Positions 14,856-22,584 of a stretch of 35,248 bases of DNA are shown in pieces. The stretch comes from an uncultured Eubacteriales bacterium (GTDB lineage: Bacteria > Bacillota > Clostridia > Oscillospirales > CAG-272), in NCBI GenBank assembly GCA_900547565.1, contig URHI01000007.1, positions 1 to 35,248 of the forward strand, given 5' to 3'. A program made the position numbers and the translations under genes. The notes under the pieces were generated by a model, which made no database searches, was not told the DNA's origin, and saw only the letters and a list, made by a program, of their open reading frames with translations. The stretch's first letter is position 1; every line of letters starts with the position of its first letter.

Positions 14856-15913
14856 CAGTGCTCGGTAATCATATTGTCGGCGGGAACTTCAACATCGCCA
14901 TCGCCTGGGTCATCTTTGTCGGAGTCGTCTGTGCTGCCAGTGTCATCCGAGCTATCCGACCCGTTTTCTCCGACATCTTTTTTGTTCACTACAGGGTCTA
15001 TCATATATTTCTCAATTACCGGGTAAGCGGCATATGCCTTGATGAAAAATACCGTGCCGATAAAATAAAACAGCGGAAGTATCAGCGGGAGAATGATTTT
15101 CAGCGGGAACAGCAGCAGCGCCAGTATCACGTTAACTGCGGCGAGTACTACAATGCCGAGAATGGCGAGCAGATTTCGCTTTATGCCAAGCGCGGTGAAT
15201 ATCAACGAGTTTTTGATCATTTTCCATATGCTGATATCAAACGTTATCATTTGCATATAGATGTAAAAACGCATGGTGTAATATATGAATATCAGCGCCA
15301 CTGTTACGGCATACATCAGATCAAGTCTGAATGAACCGGTCTGATAATAAAAATACATGAAGTCAACGGCTAAAACGGCAATGCACAAACAGTCGAGCAG
15401 ACCAACGATCAGTCCCTGACGCCAGTTTTTCTTAATAGCGTAAAAGTAGTCAGAAATCACGAATACCGGGTCACCGCGTACCAGACTGCGCGCGAGGTAT
15501 GTGCCGGCAACATTCTGCCAACCGAATGTAAAAACGTACACAACGGAAATCGCCGCGATAACATAGTAAACATATGAGTTATGCACCGGGACGGCCAGCT
15601 GTATGCTGTTGATTGCCATTTGTATATCAGCGGTCGGAGAATCGGACATGAAAGATGCACCGTAAAGAGTGGGGAACAGGGGACTGCCCGATGAGGCGGT
15701 CGTTGGTCCCATGATATAAATCGCGATGCAGATAATAATGGGTAAGACTAAAAAGATAAGTATCAGGTTAACCGACAACAGCCGGGAGAATTTCCGGAAA
15801 TACAGCTTGAAAAAGTTTACAAAATTCTTGGGGCCTTCCTCAACTTTTTCAACGCCTTTACCGTCGCGGTTCATGTCAAACAGTTTGAACTTCTTTTTTT
15901 TCTTGTTTTCCAA
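14855..15913 (-). CDS. DUF624/YesL-like polytopic membrane protein with acidic tail
   Basis: A 352-aa integral membrane protein of unknown function. A Lys-rich start (ENKKKKKFKLF) is followed by about six hydrophobic segments. LARSLVRGDPVFVISDYFYA and KKNWRQGL in the middle resemble the DUF624/YesL family, though this is from memory and only moderately sure. The last 40 or so residues are strongly acidic and Ser/Thr-rich (GSDSSDDTGSTDDSDKDD). The start is TTG 15913, with AAGGA (complement of 15923-15927) placed for it; the first in-frame ATG is 13 codons later. It is the last gene of a minus-strand operon behind the TrmH-like and SpoIIM-like genes. Family members (about 200 aa) are usually shorter. 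Confidence 0.7.
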   Translation of the reverse strand: MENKKKKKFKLFDMNRDGKGVEKVEEGPKNFVNFFKLYFRKFSRLLSVNLILIFLVLPIIICIAIYIMGPTTASSGSPLFPTLYGASFMSDSPTADIQMAINSIQLAVPVHNSYVYYVIAAISVVYVFTFGWQNVAGTYLARSLVRGDPVFVISDYFYAIKKNWRQGLIVGLLDCLCIAVLAVDFMYFYYQTGSFRLDLMYAVTVALIFIYYTMRFYIYMQMITFDISIWKMIKNSLIFTALGIKRNLLAILGIVVLAAVNVILALLLFPLKIILPLILPLFYFIGTVFFIKAYAAYPVIEKYMIDPVVNKKDVGENGSDSSDDTGSTDDSDKDDPGDGDVEVPADNMITEH

Positions 15914-15940
15914 TTTGAATATTCCTTTACAATTAAACCT

Positions 15941-16561
15941 TTACAATATAAATATGAGGCACAACCGGTACACAGCGGATATCATCAGCGTATATCCGAA
16001 GGATATCAGAAGCCCCAATATATAACTCCAAAAATAACGCGACGTCAGCAAAACACGGGGATGTCCCACCTGACGGAAAGCTACGGCTGCAAGCTCGGCA
16101 CGGACACAGCAGGATATTACAATAACGCTGTAGAGCAAGCTGAAAAACAGCAATACGGCGCGCCACACGCCGCTTATACACACGCCGCTCAATAAATAGC
16201 TTACAGACCAGCCTGCCGAGATGCCGTACAGAGCCAACGTCAAACGACAAAACGAGCCTGCAATATAAGTGAAGCCTGTAGCTATAATTATAACCGATAT
16301 TTTGAATATGTCAACCGAATTATAAATTATTGATGCGATAAAGTCGAATAATTTTGCATATTTGCCGGGGTTCGCCAGCTCTGCCAACCTGATATAGACT
16401 GTACGTGGCAGACTGTTGGGAAACAGCCGGTAGGACAACACCCCTAACCCTGAAAACAGTATAGCGACAAAAGTGTAGATCAAATACAGCCGAAAACGAA
16501 TATATCCGGCGCTTCTGAAGCGTTCAATACGGCGCGAGGATAGTATAGCGGCATTTAGCAT
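15941..16561 (-). CDS. SpoIIM-like polytopic membrane protein
   Basis: A 206-aa protein with about five membrane segments. The stretch beginning IYNSVDIFKISVIIIATGFT and then ALYGISAGWSVSYLL resembles the core of stage II sporulation protein M (conserved GFT, G-S-G and VS-L pattern), and the length matches SpoIIM (about 210 aa). SpoIIM belongs to the engulfment machinery at the septum. The likeness is recognised by eye, so it stays tentative; an unrelated membrane protein is possible. ATG 16561 follows GGAGGTGAG (complement of 16567-16575). It is 53 bp after the TrmH-like gene and 27 bp before the DUF624-like gene, all on one strand. Confidence 0.5.
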   Translation of the reverse strand: MLNAAILSSRRIERFRSAGYIRFRLYLIYTFVAILFSGLGVLSYRLFPNSLPRTVYIRLAELANPGKYAKLFDFIASIIYNSVDIFKISVIIIATGFTYIAGSFCRLTLALYGISAGWSVSYLLSGVCISGVWRAVLLFFSLLYSVIVISCCVRAELAAVAFRQVGHPRVLLTSRYFWSYILGLLISFGYTLMISAVYRLCLIFIL

Positions 16562-16614
16562 GGCATTCTCACCTCCGTTGTTTTATACATTTTATTAACG
16601 GAGCTGCCCGATTA

Positions 16615-17373
16615 TTATCTGTTTTGACGCATTATTTCAAAGGCAATTACCGAGGCCGATGCTGCGGTAGTCAATGACCCCATGAAAGGGCGTCCGTAGT
16701 CAATACGAACCGTCATGTCAGACAGAGAAAGCAGCGAGCGGGAGATACCGCGTTTTTCGCCGCCTATGATAAGCAGCAACGGCGCTTTTAATTCGGCCTC
16801 AAATAGCGAAACCGAATCACGTATGCCGGCGCATACTATTTTGTAACCTGCAGAGCGGAATGCGTTGACGGCGCTTGTAGGATCATCAACGTAAGTAGGC
16901 ATCAGCTCACTTGTCCCGGCAGAGGATTTTATAACCGTTCCGCTTGCATTAGCCCAATTGCGTGGTGGGAGAACTATGCCGTCAAAGCCCGCGGCATACA
17001 GAGAACGGACGGTATAGGCATAGTTAAACGGGTCTTCGATTCCGTCAATAAATGCAAATATTCCGTCATTTGGCAATTGTTCCTGGCATATTTTTGAGAA
17101 TGTTCGGTCTGAGCAGAGAGCTGCTATACCGCCGTGTGTGGTTCCTGCAGTAAGCGTATCCATTTGCTCGGGACTTGTTATTTCGACCTTATATCCCAGC
17201 TTGTGGGAATTAGCCTTTATAAATGCGATTTCCCGGATCTTTTTGTCAGCCGCGCTTCGGGATATGTAAACGCGGTGTATTTTTCTGTCGTTAACGCCTG
17301 AATTGACAGCGTTTATCAGCGCCGATACCGAGGTCATGCCTTCAATAATTATTTCTCCGTGGTAATCAGTCAT
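16615..17373 (-). CDS. TrmH/SpoU-family RNA 2'-O-methyltransferase
   Basis: A 252-aa SAM-dependent rRNA/tRNA ribose methyltransferase with the knotted SPOUT fold. N-terminal substrate-binding domain (RVYISRSAADKKI...), then motif 1 FIDGIEDPFNYAYTVRS, motif 2 LLIIGGEKRGIS, and motif 3 GSLTTAASASVIAFE. Motif 3 normally reads SLNVSxA; Thr replaces the Asn here. The target nucleoside is unknown. I chose ATG 17373 because AAGGTGA (complement of 17381-17387) precedes it; the frame stays open to 17709 but that part overlaps spoIIID on the other strand. First gene of the minus-strand trio. Confidence 0.85.
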   Translation of the reverse strand: MTDYHGEIIIEGMTSVSALINAVNSGVNDRKIHRVYISRSAADKKIREIAFIKANSHKLGYKVEITSPEQMDTLTAGTTHGGIAALCSDRTFSKICQEQLPNDGIFAFIDGIEDPFNYAYTVRSLYAAGFDGIVLPPRNWANASGTVIKSSAGTSELMPTYVDDPTSAVNAFRSAGYKIVCAGIRDSVSLFEAELKAPLLLIIGGEKRGISRSLLSLSDMTVRIDYGRPFMGSLTTAASASVIAFEIMRQNR

Positions 17374-17398
17374 AGTGCAATCACCTTGTAAAAATTGG

Positions 17399-17426
17399 TA
17401 ATATATCCAGCCCGGTCGCATATGAT
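17399..17426 (+). promoter_or_regulatory. Possible sigmaE-type promoter of spoIIID
   Basis: TAATATA (17399-17405), a 13-bp spacer and CATATGAT (17419-17426) resemble the B. subtilis sigmaE pattern (KMATATT, 13-16 bp, CATACAnT). spoIIID is sigmaE-controlled in B. subtilis. Tentative. Confidence 0.35.
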
Positions 17427-17460
17427 TTAATGTAATAATTTGACATGGAGCGGATTTAAT

Positions 17461-17724
17461 ATGATGTACATTTCGGCAAGTAAGGAGCGGTGTGTACAGC
17501 TTGCATGGTACATGCTTGAAAACAATGCCACGGTTAGAAGCGCCGCAACAAGGTTTGGTATAAGCAAGAGCACTGTACATAAAGATGTAACGCAAAATTT
17601 GCGGCAGATAAACAAGCCGCTTTACAATGAAGTCAAAAAGCTGCTTGAAAAAAACAAGCAGGAACGGCATTTGCGCGGAGGCCAGGCCACCCGACGCAAA
17701 TATTTGCATATAGTAGATTTTTAA
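17461..17724 (+). CDS. spoIIID: Sporulation transcription factor SpoIIID
   Basis: An 87-aa helix-turn-helix regulator of mother-cell gene expression. It contains the near-invariant ISKSTVHKDVTQ recognition helix, NEVKKLLEKNKQERHLRGG and ATRRKY, all strongly matching SpoIIID. ATG 17461 lies 10 bp after GGAG (17447-17450); ATG 17464 is equally possible, and the TTG at 17440 is less likely. The length is close to B. subtilis (93 aa). It is divergent from the TrmH-like operon. Its presence indicates an endospore former. No terminator hairpin is obvious just after it. Confidence 0.95.
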   Translation: MMYISASKERCVQLAWYMLENNATVRSAATRFGISKSTVHKDVTQNLRQINKPLYNEVKKLLEKNKQERHLRGGQATRRKYLHIVDF

Positions 17725-18163
17725 TTAGATCAAACGATGATGGCAGATTTTTGAAATTCAGATTTCTTGTCAGATAGGGACGACAAGTGATTCGTAAAAT
17801 CCGGTTTGCAAAAACGGAGTCATAGGTGTGTGTATTTAAAGCTTGCAATTTGTTATCGGTTTATAAGTCACTTATCGTAAATTCATGATACCGGGCGTAA
17901 AAATCCAGGGGAAGCGCATAATCTTATTCACAGAGAACTATTTATCGAATTATACAAAATGCAAATTTTGTATAATTGAGGGAACCGAAATACCTGATTT
18001 TCTGCAAGCCTTGGCGTTTCTACACCTCATACCTTAAATATCCGGGGCCGGGCTTGGATTCAGCACTGGCTCATACTATGAACCGTAGTTTTGTAAAAAG
18101 TATACAATATAATTGCATCAAACTGTTTAAATCAACAAAAAATCAAAAATTATGAGATTTGAT
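17725..18163. other. Gene-free stretch of about 440 bp
   Basis: No ORF with a credible start and ribosome site, and no tRNA or known riboswitch recognised. It holds the GCAA-looped inverted repeat at 17948-17977. A more G+C-rich patch (about 18000-18085) sits between AT-rich flanks and could be a decayed element or a structured RNA. Several TATAAT-like strings (17971-17976, 18108-18113) lack a -35. Confidence 0.6.
17948..17977. repeat. 13-bp inverted repeat with GCAA loop
   Basis: AATTATACAAAAT (17948-17960) and ATTTTGTATAATT (17965-17977) are perfect complements around GCAA. As RNA this is a stem with a GNRA-type tetraloop; as DNA it is a palindromic operator-like site. No T tract follows, so it is not a simple terminator. 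Confidence 0.65.
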
Positions 18164-18192
18164 TTGCAATCAACGCCCTTATGTGTTATAAT
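18164..18192 (+). promoter_or_regulatory. SigmaA promoter of the flavodoxin-like gene
   Basis: -35 TTGCAA (18164-18169), 17-bp spacer, -10 TATAAT (18187-18192) within TGTGTTATAATA, an extended -10 also seen before dxs and the PGM-like gene. Confidence 0.75.
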
Positions 18193-18236
18193 AAATGCAG
18201 ATTATGAAGTAATTTTTGAAGGGATGGTTATATAAA

Positions 18237-18659
18237 ATGGCAATTAAAATGCGCGTCCTTTATTGGACCAACAAGGCTAAGGTCAAGGCTTTGGCAAACG
18301 AACTGAAAAAAGAATTTGATCTCGCGCTCAACTCGGTAGATGCAATTCCGCCTGCATATTCCTGCGATAAGGAGCGGCTTGTGGTACTGTGCATATCCAT
18401 TAAAGATGAGCCGGATGATAAGCTCAGATTGTTCTGCCGCGAGCTTACTAAAGCCCGTGCTCAGAATGTCGCGCTCATTATAGATGGTAATGAAAAAGGC
18501 GCTAATTTTATCAAGAACATACTGGCCGAGGCCGGGACCAATCTCATCAGCGAGGTGTGTTACTTCAAAGGCGGTCTGCCTTTCCTGTCTAAGATCACCG
18601 ACGACGAGAAAAAGCAGGTCTTCGATTGGGCTCACCGTGTCGTGGATCAGCTGGCCTGA
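18237..18659 (+). CDS. Small flavodoxin-like alpha/beta protein, function unknown
   Basis: A 140-aa cytosolic protein. Its pattern of short beta strands and helices (MRVLYWTNKAKVKALANEL, then LVVLCISIK, VALIIDG and EVCYFKGGLPF) suggests a flavodoxin-like fold. The phosphate-binding loop seen in true flavodoxins (T/SxTGxT) is replaced by WTNKAK, so FMN binding is doubtful. ATG 18237 follows GAAGGGA (18218-18224); an in-frame TTG at 18216 lies inside that region. It is monocistronic, with a good promoter and terminator, so it is a real and regulated gene. I do not recognise a named family. Confidence 0.75.
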   Translation: MAIKMRVLYWTNKAKVKALANELKKEFDLALNSVDAIPPAYSCDKERLVVLCISIKDEPDDKLRLFCRELTKARAQNVALIIDGNEKGANFIKNILAEAGTNLISEVCYFKGGLPFLSKITDDEKKQVFDWAHRVVDQLA

Positions 18660-18668
18660 AAATTTTTT

Positions 18669-18710
18669 AAGATCTCCGGAAATAAAAAACCGGAGATCTT
18701 TATTTTTCTT
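18669..18710 (+). terminator. Intrinsic terminator of the flavodoxin-like gene
   Basis: An 11-bp stem (18669-18679 with 18690-18700), a 10-nt A-rich loop, then TATTTTTCTT. The minus-strand gene ends at its edge; it may be read from both sides. Confidence 0.88.
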
Positions 18711-19398
18711 CAGCAAATCGCATGGATTGTATTAACAGTTTTCCGCTGCGATCGGTGACGGTAATATACTGTGGGCGGCAGGCATCGCTTTCTATATCAA
18801 GGCGAAGCGTGCCGTTATTGTGACGTATCATGTACTCAAGCGCAAACTCATATTGCGTCCAGGTTTCATTGTTTTCTGTGAGTTCTTCGACGCTGAGCTT
18901 TGTTATCATTATGTTGTAGAGCTTTTGCATTGTAAATGATTCTTTGCAGTATTCATCGTCAGCAAAAAACGAGTTATATTTTTCAACGTCTCCCTGAATT
19001 ATTGAGTTTATAAAATCAGACATGAACTGGACACTCTCACCGTATACCTCATAGTCGTCGGGCTCGAGTGATTCGCGCAGACCTGTGTCTACATCATAAA
19101 TATAAATATTTCGGTCAAGCTCCATGTATCCTGAGTCTGCGTAAATGTCTTCGTCATAATTCGGTGTAGCGAAAATTATTGTATTCGGGCGCTTGTCGGT
19201 CCCCCGTGGTTTTAACAGTGAGTCAAGATCTATAAACCTTGCAAGCGTATAGCATAGCACGACGAACAATGTCATTCCCGCGAATATCAAGATGATTATT
19301 TTTTTTATCTTGGCCTCGATATTGCGACTTCTCTGCTCCGGCGCTTGAGTGTTCCCTTCGGCGAACGCCTGTTCGCCTTGCGATTGCGTTTTTTTCAT
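18700..19398 (-). CDS. Single-pass membrane-anchored protein, function unknown
   Basis: A 232-aa protein. The N-terminal 30 residues are polar and Gln/Glu-rich, followed by one membrane segment (about residues 34-56, IIILIFAGMTLFVVLCYTLA). The remaining 175 or so residues form an acidic soluble domain with many Tyr and Asp (YDEDIYADSGYMELDRNIYI). The part around DFINSIIQGDVEKYNSFF looks like an NTF2/DUF4878-type helix-plus-sheet domain, weakly. The absence of a signal cleavage site suggests anchoring with the domain outside. I chose ATG 19398, with GGAGGT (complement of 19407-19412); the TTG two codons upstream is less likely. No family is recognised. Confidence 0.7.
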   Translation of the reverse strand: MKKTQSQGEQAFAEGNTQAPEQRSRNIEAKIKKIIILIFAGMTLFVVLCYTLARFIDLDSLLKPRGTDKRPNTIIFATPNYDEDIYADSGYMELDRNIYIYDVDTGLRESLEPDDYEVYGESVQFMSDFINSIIQGDVEKYNSFFADDEYCKESFTMQKLYNIMITKLSVEELTENNETWTQYEFALEYMIRHNNGTLRLDIESDACRPQYITVTDRSGKLLIQSMRFAEEK

Positions 19399-19418
19399 CG
19401 GCAAAAACCTCCGGTATT

Positions 19419-19447
19419 ATTGTAACACAACATTGACAAATAATCAA
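19419..19447 (-). promoter_or_regulatory. SigmaA promoter of the membrane-anchored unknown
   Basis: On the minus strand: TTGATT (complement of 19442-19447), 17-bp spacer, TACAAT (complement of 19419-19424) within TGTGTTACAATA, one base off the 12-mer found at other promoters here. Confidence 0.7.
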
Positions 19448-19591
19448 GGATATTATGATTAAACAACATGAAAAATACCGTGAATTTTGTGTGAAAAAAG
19501 CATTGGAACTCCTTCACCGTACCAACATATTCAGCCGTCAAAAGTGCTGACGGTGCATGAGAAAAATCATAAAAGATGTACGGATTGGCTA

Positions 19592-19620
19592 TTGATGTTT
19601 TTTAATAGTTGTGTTATAAT
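19592..19620 (+). promoter_or_regulatory. SigmaA promoter of the PGM-like gene
   Basis: -35 TTGATG (19592-19597), 17-bp spacer, -10 TATAAT (19615-19620) within TGTGTTATAATA. It is 35 bp ahead of the start codon. Confidence 0.78.
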
Positions 19621-19654
19621 ATAATGAATATTTATTTAACAAAGGACATTTACT

Positions 19655-20869
19655 ATGAAATACCTTGTTCTTATTCCCGACGGCATGGCGGATCGCCCCA
19701 TTCCCTCGCTTGATAATATGACTCCGATGGAAAAAGCCGATAAACCCACAATGGACATGCTTGCTGCTGAGTCAGTGGTGGGCACGGTGCTCAATGTCCC
19801 GCACGGAATGGTGCCAGAAAGCGACACCGCCAACATGGCCATTCTCTCTTTTGATCCGAAGGTATATTCCAAAGGCCGCTCCCCGCTTGAAGCTGTAAGT
19901 ATGGGTATTGACATGAAGCCGGACGAAACCGCTTACCGCTGCAATGTTGTCACGCTGAGCGAAGGAGGAGACTATGCCTCTAAAATAATGATCGATCACA
20001 GTGCAGATGAAATTACAACGTCTGAAGCTGATTTGCTGATCAAGGCGCTTCAGGAAAAGCTGGGTAACGAATACCGCAGATTTTATACCGGAGTCAGCTA
20101 TCGCCATTGCCTCATTTGGAAGAACGGAAATGATAAATATAACTTCATGCGTCCACATGACATTCTCGGTAAGGCAATAGGCGATTACCTTCCTCGCGCG
20201 GAGGACGGCGGTGAGGAATTCCTGAGGCTTATGCACGACAGCTATGAGATATTGGATAACCACCCGGTGAATGTGGCTCGGCGTGAAAGAGGTTTGCGCC
20301 CCGCAAATTCAGCCTGGTTGTGGAGCCCGGGCAAAAAGCCCAAGTTACCTAATTTTTACGATAAATGGCATCTCAAAGGAGCTGTTATATCGGCTGTTGA
20401 CCTTATAAAGGGCATTGCAATTTGCGCCGGTATGACATCTATCGATGTCCCGGGGGCGACAGGTAACATAAATACCAACTTTACCGGCAAGGCTGAGGCT
20501 GCCATCAAGGCATTTGGCGATGGCTATGAGTTTGTATATGTACACGTTGAGGCTCCGGATGAGTGCGGCCACCGTGCCGAAGCCGAAAACAAAACGCTCT
20601 CGATAGAGCTTATAGACCGTAAAATCCTCAAACCTGTATACGAATATCTTGCGCACTGCAACGAAGATTTTAAAATCATGGTGCTGCCGGATCACCCAAC
20701 TCCGGTTGAGCTTCGGACTCATTCTCCTGAGCCTGTGCCGTTTATGGCGTATTCCTCTCTCAGACAGGTTCAAGGCGTCGCCACCTTTAACGAGCATACC
20801 GCAGCAGAAACCGGGCTATACATTCCTGACGGATATAATTTGTTGGATTTCTTGATCAATAAGGTTTAA
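19655..20869 (+). CDS. aPGM-family protein: cofactor-independent phosphoglycerate mutase or proposed homoserine kinase
   Basis: A 404-aa alkaline-phosphatase-superfamily enzyme of the archaeal-type phosphoglycerate mutase family. Visible: LIPDGMADRPI (first metal site), the nucleophile Ser56 in ESDTANMAILSFDP, GRSPLEA, HVEAPDECGH, and DHPTPVELRTHSPEPVPF with the second metal set. A bacterial branch of this family is annotated as 'proposed homoserine kinase' because it occurs in genomes lacking ThrB and near threonine genes. Threonine synthase lies 3.7 kb downstream on the same strand. Either glycolytic mutase or homoserine kinase is possible; the context slightly favours the second. AAAGGA precedes ATG 19655. 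No terminator is obvious before lepB, so readthrough is possible. Confidence 0.85.
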   Translation: MKYLVLIPDGMADRPIPSLDNMTPMEKADKPTMDMLAAESVVGTVLNVPHGMVPESDTANMAILSFDPKVYSKGRSPLEAVSMGIDMKPDETAYRCNVVTLSEGGDYASKIMIDHSADEITTSEADLLIKALQEKLGNEYRRFYTGVSYRHCLIWKNGNDKYNFMRPHDILGKAIGDYLPRAEDGGEEFLRLMHDSYEILDNHPVNVARRERGLRPANSAWLWSPGKKPKLPNFYDKWHLKGAVISAVDLIKGIAICAGMTSIDVPGATGNINTNFTGKAEAAIKAFGDGYEFVYVHVEAPDECGHRAEAENKTLSIELIDRKILKPVYEYLAHCNEDFKIMVLPDHPTPVELRTHSPEPVPFMAYSSLRQVQGVATFNEHTAAETGLYIPDGYNLLDFLINKV

Positions 20870-20952
20870 ATCTGTCACACATTAACTTTTTTCGCTTTTA
20901 ATCGTGATATTTATTCAAATTTGTGACTGCATTACGGGAAGGAATAACTGAG

Positions 20953-21561
20953 ATGAACGAACATAACGACGTAGCAACGTCCCGCGACGACAAAATGAAA
21001 AGAATTTCGTCCGAGGTGTTTGAGAGCTTTGAAACATTTGTATACGGTTGCTGTATTCTGCTGTTTTTGCTGACGTTTGTTTTTCGCATCTGCCGTGTTG
21101 ACGGTCCGTCTATGAATCAGACACTGCATCACGGTGATATGCTGATAATATCAAATCTTTTTTATGAGCCTGAGCAATACGATGTGATTGTGTTTCACCA
21201 GACCGACAACGCCCGCGCAGGCCTTAATGAAACAATAGTTAAACGTATTATAGCCACTTCCGGACACTATGTTAAAATAGATTATGATAAAAACCTGGTG
21301 TATATTTCCGATGACCGTGTGTTTGACGAAAGCGATCTTATAGACGAGTCAATGTATAAATATCTTGATTCCGGCAGGTGGAATCGAAGCGGTGTGTATG
21401 AGACATATGTACCCGAGGGTAAGCTGTTTGTTATGGGCGACAATCGCAATCATTCCACTGACAGCCGCTCGAATGATATAGGGCTCGTGGACAGTAGACG
21501 CGTGCTTGGAAAAGTCATTGTCAGATTCTGGCCGTTTTCGGATGCCAGGACATTCGGATAA
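20953..21561 (+). CDS. lepB: Signal peptidase I
   Basis: A 202-aa membrane protease that cleaves Sec signal peptides. One N-terminal membrane segment (FVYGCCILLFLLTFVF) is followed by the catalytic Ser53 in VDGPSMNQTL, the general-base Lys97 in IVKRIIA, and the box E-like MGDNRNHSTDSR. I chose ATG 20953 because GGAAGGAA lies just upstream; the frame is open further 5' but that part has no ribosome site. It is followed after 39 bp by rbgA, and signal peptidase and rbgA/rnhB are commonly neighbours in Firmicutes. Confidence 0.94.
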   Translation: MNEHNDVATSRDDKMKRISSEVFESFETFVYGCCILLFLLTFVFRICRVDGPSMNQTLHHGDMLIISNLFYEPEQYDVIVFHQTDNARAGLNETIVKRIIATSGHYVKIDYDKNLVYISDDRVFDESDLIDESMYKYLDSGRWNRSGVYETYVPEGKLFVMGDNRNHSTDSRSNDIGLVDSRRVLGKVIVRFWPFSDARTFG

Positions 21562-21600
21562 CATCACATGCCAGCAAATACCGCCAATTTGGAGAACTAA

Positions 21601-22488
21601 ATGCCTTCTAATGTGATACAGTGGTACCCCGGGCACATGGCTAAAACCCGGCGTATTATAGAAGAAAATCTTAAAAACGTGGACATTATAATCGAGTTGC
21701 TTGATGCACGTATTCCGTACAGCTCACGCAACCCTGAGATAGAAAAGCTCAAGGCATCAAAGCCTTCGATCGTGTTGCTTAATAAGGCTTCTCTGGCTGA
21801 TCCTGAGCAGACCGCAGGCTGGTCGCGGCTGTACAGTGCCGATGACTGTATCTGTATCCCGACCGATTGCATCAGCGGAAACGGCTTGGGTCGTATAGCG
21901 CCTGCAATGCGTCAGCTATGCTCTGAAAAGCTGGAAAAATATCGCGAACGAGGAATGACCGGGCGTAAGCTCAAGGCCATGGTGCTTGGAATCCCAAACG
22001 TCGGAAAGTCTTCACTGGTAAACAGGCTTGCCGGAGCAGGAAAAGCAAAGGTCGAAAACCGCCCCGGCGTCACACTCAATAAGCAATGGATTGCCACGGC
22101 GGCCGGATTTGATCTGCTTGATATGCCCGGAATACTATGGCCAAAATTTGACGACCGCCGTGTGGCGGAAAATTTAGCGGCAACCGGTGCCGTCAAAGAC
22201 GTTGTAATCGACACAGAGGCTGTTGCGCTGGCGTTGTGCCGGCGTTTGCGCAAATATTATCCGGAGCAGCTGTGTACACGCTACAAACTGGGTGAGCCAT
22301 CGGAAGTATTCGGATTTACCGATGCGGAATTGCTTGACTTTATCGGGAGAAAGCGTGGATTCCGTATCAGCGGCGGTGAAATTGATCTTGAACGTACCGT
22401 GTCTGTGCTCCTTGACGAATTTCGTTCGGGAAAAATAGGCCGAATAACGCTGGATCATCTGTCAGCAGATAAGCTTGCTGAACAATGA
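21601..22488 (+). CDS. rbgA: Ribosome biogenesis GTPase RbgA/YlqF
   Basis: A 295-aa circularly permuted GTPase acting in late assembly of the 50S subunit. The permuted order is visible: G4 (NKAS, residues 61-64) comes first, then G1 GIPNVGKSS (130-138), G2 with Thr158 in GVT, and G3 DMPG (174-177). The N-terminal VIQWYPGHMAKTRR is diagnostic. The G4 motif normally reads NKxD; Ser64 stands in place of the guanine-contacting Asp. GGAG precedes ATG 21601. The gene order lepB-rbgA-rnhB-yraN matches the usual Firmicutes cluster. Confidence 0.95.
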   Translation: MPSNVIQWYPGHMAKTRRIIEENLKNVDIIIELLDARIPYSSRNPEIEKLKASKPSIVLLNKASLADPEQTAGWSRLYSADDCICIPTDCISGNGLGRIAPAMRQLCSEKLEKYRERGMTGRKLKAMVLGIPNVGKSSLVNRLAGAGKAKVENRPGVTLNKQWIATAAGFDLLDMPGILWPKFDDRRVAENLAATGAVKDVVIDTEAVALALCRRLRKYYPEQLCTRYKLGEPSEVFGFTDAELLDFIGRKRGFRISGGEIDLERTVSVLLDEFRSGKIGRITLDHLSADKLAEQ

Positions 22489-22584
22489 TCCGGTACTGAA
22501 AATTGACATTGTTCCGTTATATAAATCACAAATCAATATAATTCTCTGCAAAATATATATTATTTATTTTTAAGGATTACCGAT

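Noticed and set aside
17374..17709. Upstream extension of the TrmH-like frame (to 364 codons)
   Set aside because: It would overlap spoIIID antisense; ATG 17373 has a proper ribosome site and the extension does not look like a SpoU domain.
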